Shown: positions 1-10,600 of the stretch, piece after piece
Layout of the letters: the number at the start of each line of letters is the position of its first letter
Position numbering within the stretch: position 1 is the first letter of the stretch
NCBI GenBank assembly: GCA_000310025.1
Contig: FN649736.1
Coordinates: 524,016 to 588,015, forward strand
Direction of reading: 5' to 3'
Origin: Ectocarpus siliculosus
Lineage: Eukaryota; Sar; Phaeophyceae; Ectocarpales; Ectocarpaceae
DNA length: 64,000 bases
Notes under the pieces: generated by a model
The model's database searches: none
Seen by the model: the letters and a program-made list of their open reading frames with translations, nothing else
Told to the model about the DNA's origin: nothing
Program-made: the position numbers and the translations under genes

Positions 1-599
1 TACCGCACGCGCATACAGGGGTGGCGTCAGCGTTACAACACCACCCCCCCCGTGGTAAAAACAGTAAACAGTCCACCAAACACACTCCTCATGCACCATC
101 GCTTAAGTAAGTGCACGAAAGGTAGGAACATGGGGATGTACTCCATGTATGTATGTGTATATTACCTGCTATAGATATACATGCACGATCCGCGGTGCAT
201 GCATGCAGTAACGTGCGTCACGTGCACGCGGTTGTCAATTCTTCTTCAAAATTCATGTTCCGAGATAGGTTGAAATTATAAAAAAACACCGACAGCATGG
301 TAAAGAATGAATTGACACACGTCTGTCTGGCAGGTATTCTTTGAGGTCAACAGCTTGCCGCACGCGCAATCCCAGCAGTATCGATCAGCTGCAGAAAAAA
401 ATGCCGGCAGCACCACTCACAGTAGAGTTGCATCTCTCAACGCGCCATGCCTAAATAAAGCGGTCACACAACAACATATTTCTACATACATTGCTTACAA
501 TGCACAGATGCGTGTTGCAGTGCACAATGCACAACAACAGCAACAACACACCACGCACGTCACTTCAAGTTCTCAAAAACACGGAAAGACGTTAGCCAC
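1..599. other. Non-coding sequence, nothing recognised
   Basis: The stretch is AT/CA-rich low-complexity sequence with short CA and CAACAG runs near 520-550. Open frames here have no recognisable protein features and are not supported by splice-phase continuity. Confidence 0.4.
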
Positions 600-905
600 C
601 AATCGGATCGCTGATTTGAGCGACAGTCCCGAGCGGAGGGGTCCGAGGTGGAGAGAAAAAGTGCCACGACGAGGTTTTGACCCGTCCCGCCGGCGCGTGC
701 AGCTCGCCCGTCGCTGGACGCCCGGAGCCCCGCGCGGCGGCGTCTCGCTGAGAGAGGGCTCCCGGCGGGCTCCGCGGAGCGGGAGGGTGAGCGGCGGCCC
801 CTGCGTCGCGCGCCAACACTCGACGCTATCGTGTCGACTTGAGAGTGGGCGCAATCCCGCCGCTTCGCTCTCGGGCACCGAACGGAGGCCTGCGGCGCGC
901 CCTCA
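600..905. other. GC-rich island of unknown nature
   Basis: About 300 bases are sharply richer in G+C than the flanks, with edges near 600 and 905. The content resembles structured RNA-spacer or rDNA-spacer DNA more than coding DNA: runs such as GCGCGGCGG, CCCGGCGGGC and many short self-complementary G/C stretches. Both strands contain overlapping open frames, which is expected for stop-poor GC-rich DNA and is not evidence of a gene. A displaced fragment of ribosomal spacer is one possibility, but I cannot identify any conserved rRNA core sequence. Confidence 0.4.
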
Positions 906-1289
906 GCCTGAGTTATTTTTTACCTACACTACGAAGAGTATGACGCACAATCAGGTAATGTAGATTGGGCATTGCACATACACACACCATGTGTGCTCTA
1001 CACACACCACGTGTGCTCTGAAAGGCACGTTCAACCACAGGCTGAAGTTATGCTGCACCCCTCTTGACCCCTCCATTCAAAATCTTCCCGACATTTTCCT
1101 CTACAACCCCCAGGTAGAACAAGCAAGATGACCACCGAACTGCCCGCTTGAAGCTGTCACCCTAAGTTAAATACTCGAGGAAGTGGTTTACGTTGCACTA
1201 CTTGAAAATAGAGTACTGTGGACAAGGGTGCCGGGAAAAAATATTTTCTGACACCTAGATCTATGTACCCTCCAGAGGCGATGAGGGGG

Positions 1290-1885
1290 GGAGGTGTACT
1301 CATAGTCGTGCATGCCGTAGTCGTTAGACCATTGACCTCGCATCCCTACAAAGCCGGGAAGGAGCACGCCGGGTTCTCACCGGACCAGGCTCTCACATCA
1401 CCAAGCGCGAAGCGCCGTGAGGTGTTCGGCGAGTCGCATGAAGGGTGAGCCGCATTCTGCTAAGTGTGTTCGGCATCTTGTGCTTATTGCGTACGGATGA
1501 CAGCTGCGTATGACTTAGTTTATTTTCTTGTGCTTTCATTTCCAGAGACAGTTGTAAGCACTGTGCAACTGCCTCGAGGATGCTTGACCATTTTAACACA
1601 ACGTGGGTCGATCATCCCCTTTGCGCGGAGTGAGGGTTCTCCACCCCGCACAACATGATCTACCCGACCACCATTATGGTTACCGCCAAAAAAAAAAAAA
1701 ACGTACAAAAAACCCCGGTAACCTGGTTGCCGAGTTCACGAAGTGAATTGGTTTGTTTTACAACGTCGTTGCCAAGCGACGGAAACCCAATCCCGATGGC
1801 AAACACCGAGGGGGGGGGTTGCTTTACAACGTCGTTGCCAAGCGACGAAAACTTAACCCCGATGGCAAACACCGGGAGGGGGCTG
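1290..1885. repeat. Dispersed repeat R1, copy 1, with internal tandem duplication
   Basis: From GGTGTACTCATAG at 1293, this block matches 7190-7628 nearly base for base over its first 150 bases and more loosely to the end. It ends in GATGGCAAACACCG followed by a G-tract. Its right part contains two tandem copies (about 1753-1818 and 1819-1880) of a 64-base unit carrying GTCGTTGCCAAGCGACG; the other copy has a single unit. Both copies are bracketed by G-tracts. I see no terminal inverted repeats and no protein, so it is a non-autonomous repeat of unknown class, SINE- or Helitron-like at best. Confidence 0.7.
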
Positions 1886-3399
1886 AGGGGGGGGGAGGGG
1901 GGGTTATGCGAACATCAAGTAAAAAAAGATCCAATAAACTTTATTTTTTGAACTTTTCTCGCAATTACGGCACCACGAATATTTTTCATTTCGACTTCTC
2001 TAGGACGTAGGTTTCGTTTTCACTTTTCTGTGGGCACCCTTGCTGTAGATGGTGATTTTGTTTCGTCTTGTTTTTCTTGCGCACGCCGCACACTTTTTGT
2101 TGTTGTGTGAGACTGAATGCGACGGCCATGGCTGCCCCCAACCGCCAAAACGTTTAACCAACCGAACATGTACTCTCACACTTGAGCATTGGTCATGATC
2201 GGATGAGTGTTATGAGGAATTGTAGACGAACATACATGCGGTCTCTTGAGCAGCGCACGATTTACGTACACAAGAGCGACCGAAGGTTTGGTTAGTTGTA
2301 GCCGCTGTACAGCACACACATCCTGTGTGGCGTGGGTTCGCGGCAGATCAGTGTGGACCTTAGCTCAAGCACGTCTCACATAGGTTACGGTTCGGACGTT
2401 AGGTCGAGCGTTCTCGAGTTCACGAGTATGGCGCTTGGTCATGCCGTGGGACATGCATGACAGCCGCGTGCGTACACCAGCACCGAAGCACAGGAAGAGC
2501 ACAGAGTTGGCAACACAGGGAACTACTGTTGTCTCCGCAATGTAAACAGCAGCCAACACCACACGATTCCAGGATGTCGTCAACCCAGCCATACAACGCG
2601 CACGGAAGGCCGTCAAGCCATGAAGAAGTACACACATCGTCTGCAACACTGCTGTATGTAGCGGAGAGAACTTGCCTTCCCCTGCTACGTGTCAACGACA
2701 CCGACCGCGGTCATCACGCAATACGCTGTGCCTCTCCTTTCCACTCCAACTCGACATGCCTACAACAGCTATATTTTGCGTTCGGCAACTTCCTTCAACG
2801 CACGGCACCCCCAACATGACGCACGTTTACTCTTACTGGGTTCGCTTGGCATTAACGCCCTGGAGAGTGACGTTGAAACTACTGGTGATACGCGGCAACC
2901 ACAATATACATGTCTCGAGTTTGAACTGAAGAATGTGTGGCTTGGTGTCGAGTACAACATCTTCCCTGTGTCGTTACCGCACATTTTGCGGTTCCGTGTG
3001 AAGAAAATTCTTCAAAAAAACTGTGCTCGCCAGATGATCACGGCATCAAGTCACGCAATCACAAAGCCAATCTCCCTGAATCTGTCATTTCGTCATTTCC
3101 GTGACACTGTCAAGTCAAATATACTCCAGAATCTCCTCGCCCCTCCACAACTCACCCAACTACAAACTCTGTAGATGTATGCCCAGTATTTTTCACCCGT
3201 TTGGCTCATGCCACGAGTGTCTCTAACAATCCCCTGCTCGTGTTCATCGTCATGCTTCGGGAAATATCATTTTTTCCCTCGTTTTTCCAAAATCTCCGAA
3301 CAAGCAAGAAAATCTAACACAGAAACCAAACTCTCTCTTTCCCTCGCTCTCTCTCTCTCCGCGATAAAACACAACTCGACCCCAAAGCACTCCCCTCTC
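1886..3399. other. Non-coding sequence, nothing recognised
   Basis: Overlapping short frames occur on both strands, but none shows a domain, conserved motif or plausible splice-linked exon series. A CT-rich run lies at about 3330-3365. Confidence 0.4.
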
Positions 3400-3870
3400 T
3401 CTGCACGTTCATCATGAAATCGTGGTGCAACGCGAACCCCTCCCCCTTCCTGTTCGGCAAGAGATCCGCGTGCTGAAGATCCGACGTAACACGACTGATG
3501 AAAATCTCCTCCCTCTACATCAGCTCCCTGATAAGGTGATACCTTACGCCGACGTGATTCTAGTTGGAAGTTCTGGTCGGGTTGTGCCAAATTTGAATCT
3601 CGCTGTGCATATCCTCGAAGACCGGAATGCACGGCATACCCGCATCTGGCAACATGCAACGCCAAACTTTCCTTCAGAGCAGCACTTCCTTGATGACGTC
3701 GGTATTATAGTTGCCACATGCTCTGTTTCCGTTGTCGAAAGCGTGACGGACTTCTGCGTCCTAGAGAAACCCATACCACTCCCCCACCCACCCACATCAC
3801 ACAACAACCGATGACCACGCAAAGAGGGCGGGCCTAGCAATACGTCTTCCGTGATCCGTGGGGAAGTACA
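3400..3870 (-). pseudogene. Ty1/copia retrotransposon remnant, RNase H end of pol
   Basis: Read on the minus strand, this fragment carries the signature of the C-terminal RNase H of a Ty1/copia polyprotein. It reads FSRTQKSVTLSTTETEHVA at about 3740-3800, then, after a frame change, IQIWHNPTRTSN, NHVGVRYHLIREL and LQHADLLPN toward 3430. The order and spacing match the family pattern STTEAEY, then N-P, then HIDVRYHFIRE, then ADxxTK. Frameshifts and stops break it into at least two frames, and no RT, integrase or gag is visible nearby. It is a dead fragment; the assignment rests on motif recognition, not a search. Confidence 0.65.
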
Positions 3871-5814
3871 AAGGGGACGAGAACGACGGACAGAAGAAAG
3901 AGTACGGTCGCACATGCCTCAGTATCGTATTATGCTGTAGACGGGAAGGCGAGTGTATGAAGGGTTACGGTTGAGGAAAAGGGTGTCAAGTTTAACCACT
4001 ATTTATGCGTTCCCGGTGTTTGGCTGTCCCTTGTTGGGGATTGCTTAAAACGAGGAAGAATGGAACTGGGCATACGTGGTATTTCACCCCAAATCTTCCA
4101 AGAAAAAATGGGTACTTCGAAGCCTTGTGCCGACAACCTGGGTGAATACGAAACCTCTCATAATTTTCCCGACCCACAGCCAGGGTTCATGAACGGCATG
4201 AGCATAAAGAGTTTCGAACATTAGGATGCAGTTTCGGTCCAAAACCCGCCGTGGCTCACAAGGGCCCAACAGGTCACCTGAAACAGTCTGATACCCGGGT
4301 TGGGTGAATTATCGACTTCTACTGGGTTGGTGAAGAACCCACGTTTGCCAATTTTGGTACCCACGACAGTCCGAAGTGTACCCACGACTATCCACTTCCG
4401 GACCTCGAAAACCAACCTTCCCGTCACCGCACGGCAGAAGGTCGAATGGCCTCGGAATGCCTTGGCAAGATATCCATGGCACACTTCACAACGAAAACCA
4501 CCGACCGCGGACCGCAGTGAAACATGTGGGGCGCATGCGGTATCAACGGGAAGTGCAGCCCACGCCGTGCACACCACAAAGCACATCAGCACAACGGAAA
4601 GCGAACCCCGATGGAACTTGCACAACGAATCCCAACGGAGCGCGAGCGCGACCAAGCAACAAAGAGCTCAGCGTTCTCTCTCAAACTAAGCACACACCCA
4701 GCGAAAGTCTCCGTGATCTGGGTGTAATACCTTTATCGAGGGAGCTTGCCTTGCAGGGCGCCCGCCCGGGGGCATCCACCAGCAAACATCCGTCAATTGG
4801 CGCTGGCGCCATACGGTGGGAGGCCGAAACGTTTTCAACATGCAAATAGTTCAAGATGGACTTCGATATTCCACTCTCCTGTTCGTTCCACGGCTCCTCG
4901 CCCAAGTTGGTTATTTCACCCGTTTGACAACGGTTGAGACCCTGGTCGGGAACTCTCTCGGTTGGGGAATGAGCATCTACACGGTATGGTTTTCGACAAG
5001 TTCGACCGGGAAGACAGGGGACGCACCAAAGAGAGAGTCGAGATCGGTGTCCAATAGCTTTCTCACAACAGGTGGCACTCGAACAGGAATTCTCAGTAAT
5101 ATCGTTCCGGGCAGGGGGGGGGGTGTTTGCAACTGAGTCACTTTAGGCTACCATGCAGAGAGAGTATTTCCAAAACCGAAGACGGCGTGGAGGTACATGA
5201 GATTCATCGAGGAGATGGTACCACCGGGGGCTTGAAGTGACGGGAAAGGCTCACAGAGGAACAGTTCGACGAGTTGAACGAGTTTACCCTGAGTGAACAA
5301 AGCCGCTCGATGCAACGTTGATTGGCAGCAAACCTCCGACCGTACAGTCTTCAGTGAGAATGAGAATTGGCATAGTGATTGTCAAGTAGTACTGCTGTGG
5401 GAGCAAATCCTTCAGATGTAGATTGGAACGATATTTGGAGTTATGGAAGGGCGACTTCACGTGCCGTGGGAAGTGTCACTGTTTTGTGCCACTCTATCGG
5501 GGAAGGAGAAGCTCTCGGTGAGATACTGATATACTCCGAATACTCTATGACCGGGTTCGGGGACATCCCAAACATTTCTAGTACCTCTGACTCACGATGC
5601 CACATACTGCATCCCGAGGCGACGATTTTCATTCTCACTTGTTTTCGTAGACGAAGGGCCAACACAACAACCAGCAGGCGAGGGACAGCGCCATCAAAGC
5701 ACCATCCACCCACCCTCTCATGGATGGCTGCAATGAGCATTAGGTTAACATCTAGTGCCCGTCGAAATATTGTAAATGGGTCCATGAGCGTGTAAATGGG
5801 TCCATGAGTGCATC
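3871..5814. other. Non-coding sequence upstream of Zn2Cys6 copy A
   Basis: No gene is recognised. The phrase GTAAATGGGTCCATGAG is repeated at about 5773 and 5791. Sequence homologous to the upstream region of copy B starts at about 5820. Confidence 0.4.
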
Positions 5815-5819
5815 AACGT

Positions 5820-5969
5820 ATGCGAAACTTGCATCGAGATTGTATTCACGACGGGTGGCGTCATCAGCCTATAGTAGTGGGAGGCGATGGTCACCCTATC
5901 GTTCCTCTGATGAAATCTGCGTCTTATCATTCACGCAGGACAACGACGCGCGACGCAGCGACTTCAGCC
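5820..5969 (+). promoter_or_regulatory. Conserved upstream block of the Zn2Cys6 pair (copy A side)
   Basis: About 150 bases before copy A's ATG align with the sequence upstream of copy B, on both sides of the element inserted there. Shared stretches include CGAGATT, GTATTCAC followed by ACGGGTG, AGTGGGAGGCGAT, TTCCTCT, CACGCAGG and CGCGACGCAGCG. No TATA box is obvious. The conservation shows that the duplication included the promoter-proximal DNA; which bases bind regulators cannot be told. Confidence 0.55.
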
Positions 5970-7189
5970 ATGATTCCAAGTATCAGGAAATACGGAAGCG
6001 TGCCTACATCGAACAGCTTGGGGATGTGCAAGAGTTGCATGGAATGTGGGCGAAGGAAAAAGAAGTGCGACGGCCTGACGCCTTGCAGGTGTGTGAAGTA
6101 TCGACAAGGGCATTGGCCGTGATGTTGCTGCTGGAAGCCGTGATTGTCCGTTAGGTCTTTAACGGATTGCATGCGGTCGACCTTGATCTTCTCTGAACGA
6201 AAAACCAACCGAAAGGAGCGCTAGCCGATCGATCACCACTATCGCGATGCTGATGCGTTCCGCGTAGCGCATCTGACCAACTGCTTTGCACCAGCAATTG
6301 CAAGGTACTCCGCCTACCTGAATCCCGCCGGAGACGACACTCGGATGTCCAGACCTACGTAAACCGTGCATCGCGTCAGTGTGTGATAGGGCAGTGACCC
6401 CCATCCCTTGCGCATTGTACAGCTGGTGCCTAGGAGCTGGGGTTTCATGCACCTACGTAAAGCGGAAGTGGCACCAGCCTCAGTCTGGGCACCAGCACAA
6501 ACCATGTGGTCCTGCCGTCACCATGAAGTCGACAGAGTCATCATCTGGCGCACCCCTGGCCAGGGGCGTGCTGCCTTTGAAGAGGTCAGCCGTCTTTGTT
6601 CGCCGCCCTTGATTGTTTGGACTACCATGGAAACACAAATGGTCGCCTTCAGCGCATGTCACACAAACTGCGTGGCAGCGTCGCATTCAGGCTTCACGAT
6701 GGTAGTGTACAGAAAGCAAGGGCAGGAACGAGAAGAACAAAACCGTGCTGAAACGGCTGCCCATCGGCATTGGTGTTTATCGCTACACTTGAGAGACTTT
6801 CACCGTCGAACAGTCCCACCACACACATGTTTGACCTGGGGTACGTCATGGTCTCAGATGTGAGCTGAAGGAGGACAAAGGGTGCTCTCGACGTTGAAGA
6901 GGCTCCCAAGTCTTGGGTGTCATATCGGGCGAGACTTGTTGTCGCCATTTCACCGTGTCCAAACGTATGTAATCTTGTACCAGATGCAGGTTGAGTGCAT
7001 CTCCGGCAACCGGGCTGGTGGGCATGCCGGAGAACGCATTCCTCAGTGACTTCTTCGGCTGCATTGGCTTCCTGCCACTCACCACACCAAGGTTCAGATA
7101 AGCCTTTATGGCATACACTAGACCGAGCTTCGCTTCCGAGAGTATCCCGTACTGCCCCGTCTGTTGTCGGTCAAGGAATCCGAGCGGGG

Positions 7190-7628
7190 GGTGTACTCAT
7201 AGTCGTGCATACCGTAGTCGTTAGACCATTGACCTCGCATCCCTACAAAGCCGGGACGGAGCACGCCGGGTTCTCACCAGACCAGGCTCTCACATCACCA
7301 AGCGCGAAACACCATGAGGTATTCGGCGAGTTGCATGAAGGGTGCACTGCATTCTGCTACGAGTGTTGGGCATCTTGTGATTACTTTCTTGCGTACGGAT
7401 GACAGCCGCGTATGACATTAAAGTTAACTCTGGCATTTTCACTTCCAGAGACAGCAGTTATAAGCACTGTGTAACTGCCTCGAGAGTGCTTGCCCAATGT
7501 AGCATAACGTTGTGCGATCATCCCCTTTGCGCGGAGTGAGGGTTCTCGACCCCACGCAACATGATCTACTCGGCCATCTTTGCCAAGCGACGAAAACCCA
7601 ACCCCGATGGCAATCACCGAGGGGGGGG
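7190..7628. mobile_element. Dispersed repeat R1, copy 2, inserted in intron 3 of Zn2Cys6 copy A
   Basis: This block matches the repeat at 1290-1885. It lies between exon 3 (ends 7091) and exon 4 (starts 7723) of copy A. The corresponding intron of copy B (30325-30504) has no such block but keeps similar sequence on both sides, including CGTCCGAGCGAT, which is at 7656-7667 in A. Copy A is therefore a filled site and copy B an empty one. It has G-tracts at both edges and no terminal inverted repeats. Confidence 0.7.
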
Positions 7629-10600
7629 AATACCAGGGGGTGGGGGGCAGTGATTCGTCCGAGCGATGGTAACTCGTACCCCAGTCCATCACCCAATTTA
7701 AGTATCCTGTTCGATTATCCAGCAACATCCGTGGAGCCATGGTGAGGATGATGACCCGCTCCACTGTCCAAGAACAGCGAGGAAAGATGCATGAAACCCC
7801 CGAGCAAGGCCGGGTCGGCGTCATCTCCGCCGAGGGTCGTATCGGCGCGGAAAATCAGCTCTCGATTGGCCCCTCTGCTTGCACATTTTGGTGCGCCGTT
7901 GGTATCGGGGCGCTTGTGAATGGAACTCACTTTGAGTCGGTGAGGAAGTGCTGTGATTGTCTTTGCCTACCCTTTTGCGAGTAGAAGCATGTTCCTCTTG
8001 GCACTAAGGGCGCTCACCCTTGCAGAGCTACTACAGAGTTTCCGGTGGAACCATCGCCTAAGGGATCACGCCAATTTCAATATTGGAAGCCCTGCTTCCT
8101 GTTAGGCGGCTACTCCAGTGTGGTCGAGCAATGTATTGCATACTTTCAGTAGGATTTAGTATTGCTGGGGTAAAGCCTGCATATTTCGACCTTTGAGCAT
8201 ACCACGCCTAATCGTAAGCAAGGACCCACAACGTATTGGTCACAATGAATCTTAGAAGTTGATAACAGGCCGCCCGTTCTCTCTACTGCGTCATGCATCC
8301 ATTTTGGCACAGTTCTTCAAAATTATAACTGGTGTGCCGCTTACATCGCCCGCGAATTTCAACACCTCCGCGATGAGTCGGAATAGGTCGCGAAGTATTC
8401 CCGAATGGCGCAAGATGAACTGGACGCCTATGATGGTTCTGCGAATACTGAGTTGGCAGAGTGAGTTGCGCGGAAAAATTGCAACACGAGGGCACTCTGT
8501 ACCGGGACCCATGCGTAAGTTCGTCGTATGTGTCGCGCGGGACGTATCGGTAGGAAGTGTTGGTTCGGGGTGCGCTTTTTTGCTGTCTGTCCATGTATGA
8601 AGATATCAGTACACATACGTTACCCGAGCAACCTATTTGCCTGGCAAGACAACCAAGGCATACTGTAGACTGATAGCGACACAAAAATGCCACACGCCCT
8701 CGACCAGGTTTGCATGGCTCGATTTTTCGTCATCAGCGACGTGGGCAATACCGACCTATGGTAGGTCCTCAAGGACAGGTTGAAGCGGTAAACTTTCATT
8801 GCCAGCCTTTTGGGCATTGACGCTATCGTTTCCTTGAACAACTCCTGCGTCTTCCTCAGCCCAGGGGATGGTATAGTATCTCGTATGACATACGTTATCC
8901 TTCCGTTCAACCCCTTACCCGCCTCCTTTCCTCGCGTCAGGGCGTGCGCGAGCCTGGGGCATTTCCTTGGGTTCATGGGAGATACGGTGAGCTCGACTCC
9001 TCCTGTGCGAGGTGCTGCACGTCGATCGTTCTGCCCGTGTCGCGCACACGTGGAGCAGTCCTCTTTCCGTTTGAAAGAGCCGATCGCGCAGCCACTGCAC
9101 TATTCTGTCGTCAACAACACCTCGAAAGATTGGAATCTCCCACTGGATGCTGTTTTTTGATCGACCCACTTATTTTCATTGCGATGAACATGTGTGTTTG
9201 TGTGCTTCAGGCGAAGTACGGAAAGTACCTGAAGCTTTCGGACTCCTTTTTGACTTCTTGCGTCGAGCAAGGCTCGACTGATATGCTGCCATTGGTGAGT
9301 GCGACGTCATTTACCTTTACATGGACCATGGTACTCCAAAGCTAGAGATCCTTTTTCCCTGCCTGGCAAAACTGACTATATGAAACCGATGACCGCTTGC
9401 TCCCTGAAGGCCACAAACACAGGAACGATCCCAATTGTAGTAATTCGCGTTGCAGGCTTAGACTACAACAACAGCACCGAGACGCCTGTGGGCTTAGCCA
9501 AGCAGAGAACCACTACACACCCGTGAATACTTCGAGACTGGTTTTGCCGTTTCAATTTGTTGTTGTATCCTGTAGACGGTGCGTGAGTGTAAACAACTGT
9601 TACGCGTTTTATTCTGCAGCGAGTTTTTCAACCGTGATCAGGAGAAAAGGGGGGGCTCACCCGCAGCGTCGCGCGGAAAACACGCGTGTGGGGTGATGCG
9701 TCGCGATCGAACAGGAATCGATGGTCTTATCCACTCATGGCTTGGAGCTTGCGCCGAGTCCGCGGCGAGGAGGTTTAGCCGATCGAGCGTTGCTGCCCTG
9801 AGACCACTGTATAGTTTTTCACATGCGTGTTAGGCACGAAAACGAACTCAGACCCGCCGTCGTGAAATAGTATCGGGGTTGCGGAGGTTGTGAACATAAC
9901 CGCGCTGCCCAATATAGCCCGAGGTCAGAGGTTGAGGTCGACCAAAGTATGGGCGTGAGGCGCGCTGGTGCTGGCTGTAGATTGTGTTTTGGGCAGGCTC
10001 GTTGCTGTGGAGATGGTGGACCTCCAAGGAGGATCAGATCGTGGCCGCCCGGTGCCCGAATAACACATCGACTACCCTACACCTCAAGCCACCGACGCGA
10101 GGGTCTTGTTGGATGCATGCAAGGTTGTCGCGTGGGAGACTATCCTGGCGGCTCCTCTGAGGAACTACTGTATTCTTCACAGACGTTGATTGATACCCTT
10201 TGGTAGGTGCAGGATCGCTTTGTTCAGACGTTTGTAGCCCGATCACGGCGCAACCGTCGCGCGGTTGCTCCTTCCTTCATGTGACGGCAACATGCTGGTC
10301 ATCGCTACAATGACGCGGCGATGGAGTTCGGTGTGGTCGGACCAGTCTCGACCGTTGTACTGCTTTGTAGTGCAGTGGGGCAAGGATTTGTTTTCGCTGT
10401 TTCCTTCAGATAATGCCAAATTGGTTTGTGTTTAATAGTTGTTGCAGTCGCGCGGATCTGCTGAACTCTCGTAAATTGAAACATGTACCCTGGACAGGGA
10501 TTCGCTGAGTTGGTGTACCAGAAGGACATGGTCCATGTCCAGGTGTTCGCCGGAGATCTTGGCACTCCGGACATCGACGGTATGGCCAACCGACGTCAGC

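Noticed and set aside
4300-5136. Plus-strand coding region of 130-157 codon frames
   Set aside because: Overlapping frames on both strands with no recognisable motif, no splice-linked series and no conserved segment.
6585-6989. An extra exon between exons 2 and 3 of copy A (and 30607-30987 in B), with a basic EYRRRKEKN-like reading in B
   Set aside because: The B reading is open but A's equivalent is out of frame by two bases and reaches a stop, while exon 2 splices directly to exon 3 in phase in both copies. Treated as conserved intron sequence.
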